64,000 nucleotides of DNA from Marinicella meishanensis (GCF_019931145.1 NZ_JAIOUV010000003.1:1-64000); one strand, 5' to 3'; numbered from the stretch's first letter, positions 35,754 through 44,604 are shown. Program-made: numbers and translations. The notes: generated from the letters alone by a model not told the origin.

Positions 35754-37934
35754 GTGACTGAGTTGTCATTCACATCCAAAACCATGAGCCACAAAGCGGT
35801 CCAAGCCGCGTTTAAAAAGCTCAAAGAAACCACCAACCCCTACCTCAACGCCGATGAAAAAGCCAAGCTCCGAGAAGCCGTGCATTTCGGTGCGTACGCC
35901 CACGAAAAACAAATCCGCAAGTCTGGCGAGCCATACATCACCCACCCCATCACCGTATCCACGGTGCTGGCCGAATTGCGGGTTGACCTTGACACCTTGA
36001 TTGCCGGGGTGTTACACGACACCATTGAAGACACCGACATCACGTTCCAGGACATTGCCGAACACTTCAACAGTGACGTGGCCAACCTGGTGGAGGCAGT
36101 GACCAAACTGGATAAGCTGAAATTCAGAAACCTGAAGGAAGCCCAGGCCGAAACTTTTGTGAAAATGTTGTTTGCCATGGCCGATGACATTCGGGTGATC
36201 ATCATCAAATTGTCGGACCGGTTGCATAACATGCGCACCATTGGTGCCATGAGTGCCTCAGGTCAACGGCGCATTTCTCGGGAAACTTTGGATGTGTATG
36301 CCCCGATTGCCGAGCGCATTGGTCTGAAGTCAATTCAGCATGAGTTGGAAGACCATGCGTTTCGGGCCTTGCACCCGAACCAATACCGCGCCATCAGCGA
36401 TGCCTCGAAGAAAATTGCGGGAAACCGCAAAAAAGCGGTGGAGCGCATCCGAAAGAACATCGAAAAAGCGCTGTTGGAATCGGCCATGCATGCGGAAGTC
36501 ACTGGGCGCCAAAAATCACCTTACAGCACCTACAAAAAGATCAAGTCCAAACAAGTTGACATCGACCAGATCCACGACCTGTTTGGGGTGCGCATTGTGG
36601 TCAAAGAGCTGCATCAATGCTACCTGGCCCTGGGTGTGATCCATAATTTGTATCCACCCAATGAGAACGGTTTCAAAGACTACATTGCGGTGCCCAAGCA
36701 AAATGGCTACCAGTCACTGCACTCGGTGGTCACCGGGCCTTTTGGTATGCGCTTGGAAGTGCAGATCCGCACCGAAGAAATGGATCAATTGTCCGAAGCC
36801 GGGGTGGCGGCCCATTGGCTGTACAAGCACAAAGGGGCTCAGCCGACGCAATCGCTGACCAAAGCCCGCAGCTGGTTGAATTCGCTGTTGAAGCTACAAA
36901 AAGACTCTGGCAGTTCTTTGGAGTTTTATGAAAACCTCAAAGCCGATCTGGGAACCGATGAAATTTACGTGTTCACGCCCAAAGGTGACATCGTGCAATT
37001 GCCACTCAAATCCACGGTGTTGGATTTTGCCTTTGCCATCCACACCTCAGTCGGGGCGCATGCCGAAAGCGCCGTGGTCAATGGCAACCCAGCCACACTG
37101 TCACAACAATTGGACACCGGCGACTCAGTGTCCATCAAAACCGCCAAAGGCTTGACTGTGACGGCCGATTGGCTGCGGGTGGTGGTGACCAGCAAAGCGC
37201 GCACCGCGATTCGCAAAGAGTTGAAAGACATCAAGGACGAAGACGCCTTGATCTTGGGCCACCGCATGCTGGATCGGGCCCTGGACACTTATGGGTACTC
37301 CTTTGAAAAACTGGACCCCCGTGCGATCAAGCGGGTGCTCAAGCATTACCAATTGAAGTCCATGGATGAGTTGCTCAAAGCCTTCGCCTTTGGGCAGTTG
37401 TTGCCTTCGATTGCGGCACGCAAACTGATGCCGCTGATGAAACAACGTCGCCTGGACAAAGATTACCAACCCAAGGAGTCGTTGACCATTGATGGCACCG
37501 AAGGCTCCATCGTAAATTACCCGAATTGTTGCATGCCCTTACCGGGTGATGAGATCACCGGCTACCTCAGTCCCAGCAAAGGGGTGGTGATCCACCGCAG
37601 TGGCTGCATCAACCTGCAGGAAACCTTGAAAAGTGCCCCCGAGCGCAAGGTGTTCTGCAGCTGGAGTGTCAACACTTCCGGCAATTTCAAAACCTCTTTG
37701 GAAGTGGATGTGGTCAACCGCACCGGCGTGCTGGCCAACCTGGCATCGCTGATTGCCAGTGAAGACATCAACATCGTCACCATCGACCAAAAAGACAAAG
37801 ACACCGGTTTTTCACAACTGCTGTTCACCGTTGAAGTAGAAAACAAAGCCCACGCCAAACAATTGATGGATCAGTTGGAAGGCCACCGAGAAGTCGTCAA
37901 CGTCAATCGAGTTTATCATGAAAAAAATCATTAA
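35754..37934 (+). CDS. spoT: Bifunctional (p)ppGpp synthetase/hydrolase SpoT
   Basis: Makes and degrades the alarmone (p)ppGpp. The 726-residue protein has the HD hydrolase domain (GAYAHEKQIRKSGEPYITHP, VLHDTIEDTD), the synthetase domain (KSPYSTYKKI, DLFGVRIVV, QNGYQSLHSVV), then TGS (IYVFTPKGDIVQLP), the cysteine-containing helical/zinc region (YPNCCMPLPGD) and a C-terminal ACT domain. The start is a GTG at 35754 with GTGAGG upstream; an ATG at 35784 is possible. Its last 17 bases overlap ridA. Confidence 0.96.
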   Translation: MTELSFTSKTMSHKAVQAAFKKLKETTNPYLNADEKAKLREAVHFGAYAHEKQIRKSGEPYITHPITVSTVLAELRVDLDTLIAGVLHDTIEDTDITFQDIAEHFNSDVANLVEAVTKLDKLKFRNLKEAQAETFVKMLFAMADDIRVIIIKLSDRLHNMRTIGAMSASGQRRISRETLDVYAPIAERIGLKSIQHELEDHAFRALHPNQYRAISDASKKIAGNRKKAVERIRKNIEKALLESAMHAEVTGRQKSPYSTYKKIKSKQVDIDQIHDLFGVRIVVKELHQCYLALGVIHNLYPPNENGFKDYIAVPKQNGYQSLHSVVTGPFGMRLEVQIRTEEMDQLSEAGVAAHWLYKHKGAQPTQSLTKARSWLNSLLKLQKDSGSSLEFYENLKADLGTDEIYVFTPKGDIVQLPLKSTVLDFAFAIHTSVGAHAESAVVNGNPATLSQQLDTGDSVSIKTAKGLTVTADWLRVVVTSKARTAIRKELKDIKDEDALILGHRMLDRALDTYGYSFEKLDPRAIKRVLKHYQLKSMDELLKAFAFGQLLPSIAARKLMPLMKQRRLDKDYQPKESLTIDGTEGSIVNYPNCCMPLPGDEITGYLSPSKGVVIHRSGCINLQETLKSAPERKVFCSWSVNTSGNFKTSLEVDVVNRTGVLANLASLIASEDINIVTIDQKDKDTGFSQLLFTVEVENKAHAKQLMDQLEGHREVVNVNRVYHEKNH

Positions 37935-38298
37935 TACCGACCAAGCCCCAGCTGCCATTGGCACCTATTCACAAGCCATTGTGCACGGCAACACCCTGTA
38001 CACCTCGGGTCAAATCCCCATCGATCCAGCCACCGGTGAGATGTTGCCCCCAGATTTTGAGGCCCAGGCCCATCAGGTGTTCAAAAACCTGGCGGCGTTG
38101 GCCACAGCCGCTGGCACCCAGTTGCAAAATGCCATTAAATTGAATGTGTTTCTACAAGACCTGGAGAATTTCGCGGCCTTGAATCGCATCATGGGTGAAC
38201 ACATCGCGGAACCGTATCCAGCCCGTGCGGCGGTGCAAGTGGCCCGCTTGCCGAAGGATTCATTGATCGAAATCGATGCCATCATCGCGGTGAACTGA
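37918..38298 (+). CDS. ridA: Enamine/imine deaminase RidA
   Basis: Hydrolyses reactive 2-aminoacrylate and related enamines released by PLP enzymes. The 126-residue protein has YSQAIVHGNTLYTSGQIPIDPATGE, and the C-terminal YPARAAVQVARLPKDSLIEID with the catalytic Arg. It starts inside spoT (17-base overlap), a conserved spoT-ridA-recG order in gammaproteobacteria. Confidence 0.95.
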   Translation: MKKIINTDQAPAAIGTYSQAIVHGNTLYTSGQIPIDPATGEMLPPDFEAQAHQVFKNLAALATAAGTQLQNAIKLNVFLQDLENFAALNRIMGEHIAEPYPARAAVQVARLPKDSLIEIDAIIAVN

Positions 38299-38320
38299 GG
38301 TCACGGCGCAACCAGGTGGC

Positions 38321-40387
38321 ATGGAGCTGACTGATCTCAAAGGCATCGGCCAAACCACGGCAGAAAAATTGCTGGCCTTGGGCCTGTCTGAGGTCATCGA
38401 TTTGCTGTTCCATTTGCCTTTGCGCTACGAGGACAAAACCCGCCTCACGCCAATCGATGAGCTGGTTGGTTTTCGCTATGCCCAAGTCGAAGGTGAAATC
38501 GTCAAATCCTATGTGACCCAAGGCCGTCGGCCGATATTGGTTTGTGAAATCGATGACGGCAGTGCCTGCATGCAGTTGAAGTTTTTCAATTTTTACTATT
38601 CGCAGAAAATCAAGATGCGCGCCGGCTTGCGCATCCGGGCCTATGGCGAGGTGCGCGATGGCATGTATGGCATGGAAATCATCCACCCGGAATTCAGTTT
38701 GGGTGCCAAGCAACCGGCCCTGGCCAAAAGCCTGACCCCGATTTACCCCAAATCAGAGGGCATTTCACAAAAGCTGTTACAAAAAGCCGCGGCGCAGGCC
38801 ATCCAGATGTTGCAAGATGGGGCGTTTGAATTGGATGAATTGTTGCCGGCAGACTGGTTGGCGGCCCAGGCCATGCCGACTTTGGTTGAGGCCCTGCAGT
38901 TTGTGCACAGCCCGCCGCCCGACGCCGATGTGCTGCAACTGATCAACCACACCCACCCGGCCCAACAGCGCCTCAAGTTGGAGGAAATATTGGCACATTT
39001 TTTGGCCATGCACCAAGCCCGCACCGCGATCCAACAGCTCAATGCCCCGCGTTTGATCATGGCGCCGGGCCAAGCCCAAGGTGTGATGTCGTTGTTGCCT
39101 TTCGAATTGACTGGGGCGCAGCAGCGGGTGGTGCAAGAAATCCATCAGGACATGGCTTTGAATCACCCCATGCAACGTTTGGTGCAAGGGGATGTGGGCA
39201 GTGGCAAAACCGTGGTGGCGGCCTTGGCCATGCAAGCCGCCCTGGTCCACGGCAAACAAGCGGTGATGATGGCCCCGACTGAAATCCTGGCCGAGCAACA
39301 CCTGCTGACCTTAAGCGAATACTTTCCGGACCGCGAAGTGGTGTTTTTGGCTGGCAAGGTCAAAGGTCAGGCCCGTGCCGAGGTGTTGGCCGCGATAGCC
39401 GGCACCGCTGAAGTGATCATTGGCACCCATGCCTTGTTTCAAGCCGATGTGCAGTACCGTGATTTGGCGCTGGTGATCATTGATGAGCAACACCGCTTTG
39501 GGGTCCACCAGCGTTTGTTGTTGAAACAAAAAGGCCAGGCCAGTGAGGACAACACCGAGCAGTTGATGCCGCACAACCTGATCATGACCGCCACCCCGAT
39601 CCCACGCACCTTGGCTCAAATCGCCTATGCCAATTTGGATGTGTCGGTGATCGATGAATTACCACCCAACCGCAAAACCATCAACACCCTGTTGTTGGAC
39701 AACCAAAAAATGCCACAACTGGCCGAACGCATCAAACAGGCCTGTGCCGGTGGTGAGCAGGCTTATTGGGTCTGCACCTTGATCGAAGAGTCTGAACACC
39801 TGCGGGCCAAAGCCGCGCAAGACACTTTTGCAGAACTGCAAGAATGGTTTCCTGACTTGCAAGTGGGTTTGATTCATGGGCGCTTGAAGGGCGATGAAAA
39901 ACAAGCGGTGATGGACCGCTTCAAAGCCAATCAGATCCAATTGTTGGTGGCCACCACGGTGATTGAGGTGGGGGTGGATGTGCCCAATGCCAGCTTGATG
40001 GTGATCGACAACGCCGAACGCTTGGGTTTGTCGCAATTGCACCAATTGCGGGGCCGGGTGGGGCGGGGCAACCGCCAAAGCCACTGTGTGCTGATGTACC
40101 AGGCCCCCTTGAGTGAAAACGCCCAAGTGCGCCTGAGCACCATGCGCGAGACCAACGACGGTTTCCAAATCGCCCAACAAGACCTGAAACTGCGCGGCCC
40201 AGGTGAAATTCTGGGCACCCGCCAAAAAGGCAGCATGGAATTCCGCTTTTCCAATCCCGAACAAGACGCCGCCTTGTTTCAACAAGCCAAAGGCATGGCT
40301 GCTGACTTGCTGGCCTGCAACCCCCAAGCCTGTGAGCAACTGATCCAACGCTGGCAAAAACAAGCCCAACTCTTGGCCAAGGTTTGA
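38321..40387 (+). CDS. recG: ATP-dependent DNA helicase RecG
   Basis: Branch-migrating helicase that remodels stalled forks and Holliday junctions. The 688-residue protein has the N-terminal wedge/OB domain (LKGIGQTTAEKLLALGL, FNFYYSQK), Walker A GDVGSGKT, the DEQH box IIDEQHRFGV, MTATPIPRTLA, and LRGRVGRG. Length matches E. coli (693). It ends the rpoZ-spoT-ridA-recG run. Confidence 0.96.
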   Translation: MELTDLKGIGQTTAEKLLALGLSEVIDLLFHLPLRYEDKTRLTPIDELVGFRYAQVEGEIVKSYVTQGRRPILVCEIDDGSACMQLKFFNFYYSQKIKMRAGLRIRAYGEVRDGMYGMEIIHPEFSLGAKQPALAKSLTPIYPKSEGISQKLLQKAAAQAIQMLQDGAFELDELLPADWLAAQAMPTLVEALQFVHSPPPDADVLQLINHTHPAQQRLKLEEILAHFLAMHQARTAIQQLNAPRLIMAPGQAQGVMSLLPFELTGAQQRVVQEIHQDMALNHPMQRLVQGDVGSGKTVVAALAMQAALVHGKQAVMMAPTEILAEQHLLTLSEYFPDREVVFLAGKVKGQARAEVLAAIAGTAEVIIGTHALFQADVQYRDLALVIIDEQHRFGVHQRLLLKQKGQASEDNTEQLMPHNLIMTATPIPRTLAQIAYANLDVSVIDELPPNRKTINTLLLDNQKMPQLAERIKQACAGGEQAYWVCTLIEESEHLRAKAAQDTFAELQEWFPDLQVGLIHGRLKGDEKQAVMDRFKANQIQLLVATTVIEVGVDVPNASLMVIDNAERLGLSQLHQLRGRVGRGNRQSHCVLMYQAPLSENAQVRLSTMRETNDGFQIAQQDLKLRGPGEILGTRQKGSMEFRFSNPEQDAALFQQAKGMAADLLACNPQACEQLIQRWQKQAQLLAKV

Positions 40388-40434
40388 GTCTGTGAAAAAA
40401 GGTATAATGAGCTCAGTGGCAGCTCCAAGAAAGC

Positions 40435-40722
40435 ATGATAGCACCGTTTAAGAAAACACCCAAGAAACCTTACACCTGGCGCAGATTCCGCCGCGCCTTG
40501 CTGGGCTTGATCATTGGCCTGGGGGTATCGGCTTTGATTCTGTGGTTGATCAACGGGGTATTTGAACTGGGCATGCCGTGGGGCTTGGTGTTGAGTGCCG
40601 CCTATGTCTTTGTCATCGGACCCTTTTTCATCCAGTGGATCATGGATCAGTGCCGCCACCCTGACGACAAAGACGGCTCCAATCTGCCCCGCCTGGCCAA
40701 ATTCTACCTGTTCCGTAAATAA
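40435..40722 (+). CDS. Small two-helix membrane protein, unknown
   Basis: Unrecognised 95-residue protein. A basic N-terminus (KKTPKKPYTWRRFRRA) precedes two membrane segments (LLGLIIGLGVSALILWLINGVF and WGLVLSAAYVFVIGPFFIQWIM) and a basic tail. A TATAAT at 40403-40408 suggests its own promoter just after recG. No function can be inferred. Confidence 0.72.
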   Translation: MIAPFKKTPKKPYTWRRFRRALLGLIIGLGVSALILWLINGVFELGMPWGLVLSAAYVFVIGPFFIQWIMDQCRHPDDKDGSNLPRLAKFYLFRK

Positions 40723-41134
40723 GGCCAACCCATTTTCGTGATGGTGAGGGAGTTCGCAATCTGACCGAGATCTCTTCACTCACTGTGTTTGGTCGAGATG
40801 ACCACATGAGTCATCCTCAGCGCTGCCAGTCGTTACCGCGTCCTGCTATCGCGGCACACCCATATCTATGTGGGCGGAAGGGGGCCGGGGTTATGAAATA
40901 CCAAGGTCACTGAGCTTGACGAAGTGAACCTGAAAGCTGCGTGGTCTCAATTCAGTCATTCAACACAGAATGCCCGCTTGCCCCCCTTGTTCACTGACGA
41001 TCTACACCGGCCGTCGTCCTCGGGCTTGATCCGGAGACCCATTTTCTAATCAGGCAACAAAACACCCAGGATAGACAGAACCAATCACACCCACCAAACT
41101 GTCCTGCCACCGTTCACTGTGCTAAATTAACCCC
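40723..41134. repeat. Repeat-rich intergenic region without genes
   Basis: This 412-base gap holds no convincing gene. It contains remnants of several dispersed bacterial repeats. One is a degenerate GAGATCTCTTCACTCACTG...GAGATGACC element (about 40767-40803), related to the copy at 56258. Another is a palindrome with the arms GGTCACT and AGTGAACC around GAGCTTGACGA (40905-40930), like the REP core at 1-477. A third is a GTCGTCCTCGGGCTTGATCC-type element (41013-41040). The segments look pasted together, as in an insertion hot spot. Confidence 0.6.
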
Positions 41135-41398
41135 ATGTCGAACACGAAATTCAATAAACCGATCCTCATGGTCCTGGCCGGATTTTTGGTTGGCGTGTTG
41201 GTGACAATCCTCAGTATGGTGGTGCTCACACCATTGGGCGCCGTGGTGTTTGGCTTAACCTTGGTGTTGGCCGGCTATTGGGTCTTCACCCACACCAAAA
41301 ACCAATGGGCCCAACTGTTGGCCCTCACCCTCATGGTCTGCCCTGTGTTCATCATCCTGGCATTCTTCATCCGCTTCGTGCGCTTGTTGTTGCAGTAG
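41135..41398 (+). CDS. Small three-helix membrane protein, unknown
   Basis: Unrecognised 87-residue protein with three likely membrane segments (ILMVLAGFLVGVLVTILSMVVL, LGAVVFGLTLVLAGYWVF, and LLALTLMVCPVFIILAFFI). TAAATT AACCCC immediately precedes the ATG, without a Shine-Dalgarno, so the transcript could be leaderless. It sits next to the broken zinc-ribbon gene. Confidence 0.65.
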   Translation: MSNTKFNKPILMVLAGFLVGVLVTILSMVVLTPLGAVVFGLTLVLAGYWVFTHTKNQWAQLLALTLMVCPVFIILAFFIRFVRLLLQ

Positions 41399-41506
41399 AC
41401 CAGGCCCAAACCCCAAGCCCACAGCATGCGATACTGACCTCAGGCACATGATTGGTTGCTGCGGCTTTGCTATGATGGATGTTTCTACATTTTCAGGAGG
41501 AAAATC

Positions 41507-42314
41507 ATGCAATGTCCCAGCTGCCACTACTCCAGATTACAAGCCACCCGTTTGGACCAAGGCTTACCGGCTTTGGGTTGCGCCGATTGCGGCGGCGCCC
41601 TGTTGCCTTTGTTGTCCTATCGGGATTGGGTGGAACGATTGACCCCTGATGGCCACAGCGCTGAATCCAGTTCACTGACCTGCCAGGTCGAACACGACAG
41701 CCGCCGGGCATTGAGTTGCCCCAAGTGCAATGGCCTGATGACAAGGGCCTGTTAACACCCACTTAATGACCACTGTTCAGGTTACAAAGGTCACAATCAA
41801 GGCGCGAAAAGCGTGATTTGGTCATTCCAATCGAGCGATGAGCAACGCAGGGTGTGGCCTTTGTAGGCTGAACCCATGGGGCTGGGTCGTATTGATCACC
41901 CCTCTGCGTTATTCACTCGTTCATGTGGAATGACCACACATCACGACTGATGCCTTGATGGCTGATCAATACGATCCAGCAGTCGCCTTTCAGTGGGTGC
42001 TAACAGGTCCTAAATATCGCATCCAAAGTGACCAGGAAAACCGCTTGGACTTGTGTGACCATTGTGATGAGGCCTGGTTGGATGGGGGCGAATGGGCCTT
42101 GTTGCAAGCTTTGCAATTGACCGATCAGCTGCCACAAATCTTCACCGAAACCTGGCAACAACGGATCAGCCATGAACACAGCGAACAACGGCTGAAAGCC
42201 CGTTACCAACAACTGGTGGGCGCGGCCGACATCGAAAAAGCCGCGGCTTTCAGAGACTGGTTAAACCGACATGAAAAACGCGCTGAATTGTTGTTCTTCA
42301 TCAGTCAGAAATAA
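41507..42314 (+). pseudogene. TFIIB-type zinc-ribbon protein gene split by an insertion
   Basis: The 5' part (from ATG 41507, Shine-Dalgarno AGGAGG) encodes MQCPSCHYSRLQ with C3, C6, C25, C28, then C71PKC74NGLMT, and stops after 82 residues inside inserted DNA. The 3' part resumes in another frame after 42011 with KYRIQSDQENRLDLCDHCDEAWLDGGEW, the rest of the second zinc ribbon, and ends at 42314. Removing 41744-42011 joins ATG ACA to AAA TAT CGC and restores one frame of 179 codons plus stop. The result matches zf-TFIIB proteins that have two CxxC...CxxC ribbons. The intact gene was probably a small metal-binding protein of unknown role. The element supplies an in-frame ATG (41958), so a C-terminal fragment could still be made. 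Confidence 0.86.
41744..42011. mobile_element. MITE-like 268-bp element with terminal inverted repeats
   Basis: The left end AGGGCCTGTTAACACCCACT and the right end, read in reverse complement as AGGACCTGTTAGCACCCACT, match at 18 of 20 positions. There is no transposase gene. It inserted within the codons for MTK of the zinc-ribbon gene. No target duplication is visible; deletion restores the frame exactly. Internally there are strong inverted repeats: 41819-41851 with 41899-41936, 41882-41898 with 41963-41979 (16 of 17 pairs), and 41783-41790 with 41858-41865. The first two pairs cross each other. Confidence 0.85.
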
Positions 42315-42362
42315 GCCGCAAAAAGGGTTCGTTTTGAGTCGAAACCAAGCTGCCTCTTCACC

Positions 42363-42394
42363 AAAAAAAACTGGGGCCAATCGGCCCCAGTTTT
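42363..42394 (-). terminator. Intrinsic terminator between convergent genes
   Basis: CTGGGGCC and GGCCCCAG with a short loop are flanked by A8 on the left and T4 on the right, so it is strongest on the minus strand. It ends the CxxCH protein gene and faces the broken zinc-ribbon gene. Confidence 0.88.
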
Positions 42395-42414
42395 CATGGT
42401 GCACCCAAGCTGTA

Positions 42415-44061
42415 TCAATCGTCTGATAAGGGACTGGCATTCAACACGCCCCACACGAAATCGGTGCGGGCGGTGTTGAGGGTGACGGTGCCGGGTTGGA
42501 AAAACACGGCGGCTTCCGGGGCACCGTTGGTGACTTTGTTGATCCCATCCAGTGACAGGTTCATGGTGCCGCCGACGGTGTTGCCATTGGGCCCTTGGGC
42601 ATTGGCGCCGGCTTGCACGTGACAGCTCATGCACGATGCGGTGTTGACAAATCCCCCTTCGGTGACCGAGGCGCCCATGTGCACCGGGGTGCCGTCGTTG
42701 TTATAAAAAGTGGTCTGGGTGCCTTTCAGGCGGTAGCTCTGCCAGGCCGCACTGTTGACTTTGGGCATGGGGTTTTGCTCGGTGACGTGGGTCACCGGAC
42801 CTTGGCCCACCCCCATGGCTTTGAACAAATCGGCCAACTGTTCGGTCATGTCAGCTGATGGGTATTTTTCATTGCGCACAAACAGGTTGTCGCCCAGTTC
42901 GATGGTGGTTTGTTTCGGTGGAATGTAATGGCTCATGACGGCTTGTTGGCTGCCATCAGGCATGTTGACCTCAACCGAATATTGAAAGCCGTAACTGTCG
43001 TTACAACCGATGTAATCACAACGCCCAATGTTGTCGACGTGTTCGAAAGCATACCAGTGCCAGTTGGGCAGGGCTTTGGAAGCGCCGGTGACCGCCACCA
43101 AGTAATGGGTTTTCAATTCACCGCTTTCTGGGTTTTTGATCATCATGGTGATGTAAGGGTGCTCGGCATTGTTGGGCGGGGTGCTTGGGTCATTGTCGTG
43201 GTCTGAAATGTATCCCAGGATTGTCATCACTTCCTCGGAAATGAAATCCACTTTGAACATGATCGCGCTTTGCGGATAGCTGACTCCTTGACCACTGGGC
43301 CGTTGGGGGGCTTGTTGTTGGGCTTGAAATTGTTCACGCTTATACAGGTCGATCAGGCCGTTGGTGTGGTACAGGTCTTGGGTGACGCTGTAATTAAAAA
43401 ACGGTAGGTTATGGTAGACGATTTCTGCCTCGGTGTCTCTGGCAATGCGCGAAACGTCGTCATCCAGATGCCTGGCCTGGCTGGCAATGTGCGGCGACAA
43501 TTCATGCTCGTCGGCAAACACCGTGAGTTGAATGCCACCCATGGATTCCGGATACAAAGGGCAGTGGCTGTTGCCACCGCTGGCGTTACCGCGGTAGTTG
43601 GTTTTGCCGGTTTTGGGGTTCAGTTCGCAGCAGTCACTGTCTTTGGCATCGGCACAATAGGCTTTCGGTTTGGCCACCCAAATCTGTTGGTCGGTGGCCC
43701 AGTTTTGCCAAAATTCTGCGGTCACTGCGTTCATGAATTGGGTCCAGGCAAAGGCGTCCGGACAGGCCATGGCCGGGTTTTGGATGCCTTCGAAATGCAT
43801 TTTTTTGCGGCTGACTTGCAAGGCGTCCTGACAATTGGCCGCATCACGGACGTGGCTTTTGAAGTACATGGCTTGGTCAATGCCGGTGGGCGATTGGTCG
43901 GCAAAGCCAGCTGAGACCCACAGCATCAGGACCATGGGCCACCAGCAGCCCATGAGCCGGCGTCTACCGGGCGGTCTTTTGGTGGTGTGCATCAGGTGTG
44001 ATGGATGTATTGGATTGGATGTTGTGGTGCCTGCACAGGCGGTGGTTTGAACTTGGTTCAT
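42415..44061 (-). CDS. Secreted protein with one c-type heme motif, unknown family
   Basis: Protein of 548 residues. The ATG at 44061 (MNQVQTTACAG) has a GAGGGG Shine-Dalgarno; a more distant in-frame codon exists. A hydrophobic stretch (MGCWWPMVLMLWVSAGFADQ, residues about 37-56) acts as signal peptide. Near the C-terminus, C477MSCH481 is a c-type heme site (CxxCH), so the protein is likely periplasmic. Between lie cysteine-rich segments (AKDSDCCELN, GNSHCPLYPE) and a long region I do not recognise (GELKTHYLVAVTGASKALPNWHWYAFEH). It is monocistronic. It could be a redox enzyme or electron-transfer protein; I do not name one. Confidence 0.78.
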   Translation of the reverse strand: MNQVQTTACAGTTTSNPIHPSHLMHTTKRPPGRRRLMGCWWPMVLMLWVSAGFADQSPTGIDQAMYFKSHVRDAANCQDALQVSRKKMHFEGIQNPAMACPDAFAWTQFMNAVTAEFWQNWATDQQIWVAKPKAYCADAKDSDCCELNPKTGKTNYRGNASGGNSHCPLYPESMGGIQLTVFADEHELSPHIASQARHLDDDVSRIARDTEAEIVYHNLPFFNYSVTQDLYHTNGLIDLYKREQFQAQQQAPQRPSGQGVSYPQSAIMFKVDFISEEVMTILGYISDHDNDPSTPPNNAEHPYITMMIKNPESGELKTHYLVAVTGASKALPNWHWYAFEHVDNIGRCDYIGCNDSYGFQYSVEVNMPDGSQQAVMSHYIPPKQTTIELGDNLFVRNEKYPSADMTEQLADLFKAMGVGQGPVTHVTEQNPMPKVNSAAWQSYRLKGTQTTFYNNDGTPVHMGASVTEGGFVNTASCMSCHVQAGANAQGPNGNTVGGTMNLSLDGINKVTNGAPEAAVFFQPGTVTLNTARTDFVWGVLNASPLSDD

Positions 44062-44289
44062 GATTTCCCCTCTTATTTGTTTTTTCGAAAACATGGGATG
44101 CACGTTATGCGCAACCCACTTCGCATATTTATTATACATAGAAGTCTAATGAAATAGACATTCTTTCTGCAGATCATGGCAACCGCCGGCGTGTCATCAA
44201 CAATGGTCTTGGTGGCAACACCGCAAATACCAATTGAGTCCGGCCCCACAAAATGACACAATGATTTCATCGAATCGGGTTCATGAGCC

Positions 44290-44604
44290 ATGCAAGTGAA
44301 AGTCAAGATTGAACGCAATCAAGTGGTCATCAGCACCGCCAAGCAGTCTCGTACCTTCAAAGCCAGTCAATCGTATTCGTATCCACGCCTGGTGGTGGGT
44401 GATTTCAAAGCGGCCGAACAATGCGTCAGAGATGGCGCAAAAGCCATGGGTCTGGTTGGTTTTTTTAAGGGCAAGCACCATGTGCGGGTGGAAGTGCACG
44501 ACTATTTTGGTGATGGCATCATGCCCGTGGAGCGGCAATTATATCGAGAATTGGTGGGCTGTTTGCGGATCGAAAAATTTGAATTGGAGGTGTTGCGCGG
44601 ATGA
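44290..44604 (+). CDS. Conserved-looking small protein, unknown
   Basis: Unrecognised 104-residue cytoplasmic protein. It is compact alpha/beta by pattern (MQVKVKIERNQVVIS, YPRLVVGDFKAAEQCVRDGAKAMG, HHVRVEVHDYFGDGIMPVERQLYRELV). Its stop overlaps the next gene's ATG by 4 bases, so the two are probably translated together. No motif points to an enzyme. Confidence 0.68.
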   Translation: MQVKVKIERNQVVISTAKQSRTFKASQSYSYPRLVVGDFKAAEQCVRDGAKAMGLVGFFKGKHHVRVEVHDYFGDGIMPVERQLYRELVGCLRIEKFELEVLRG

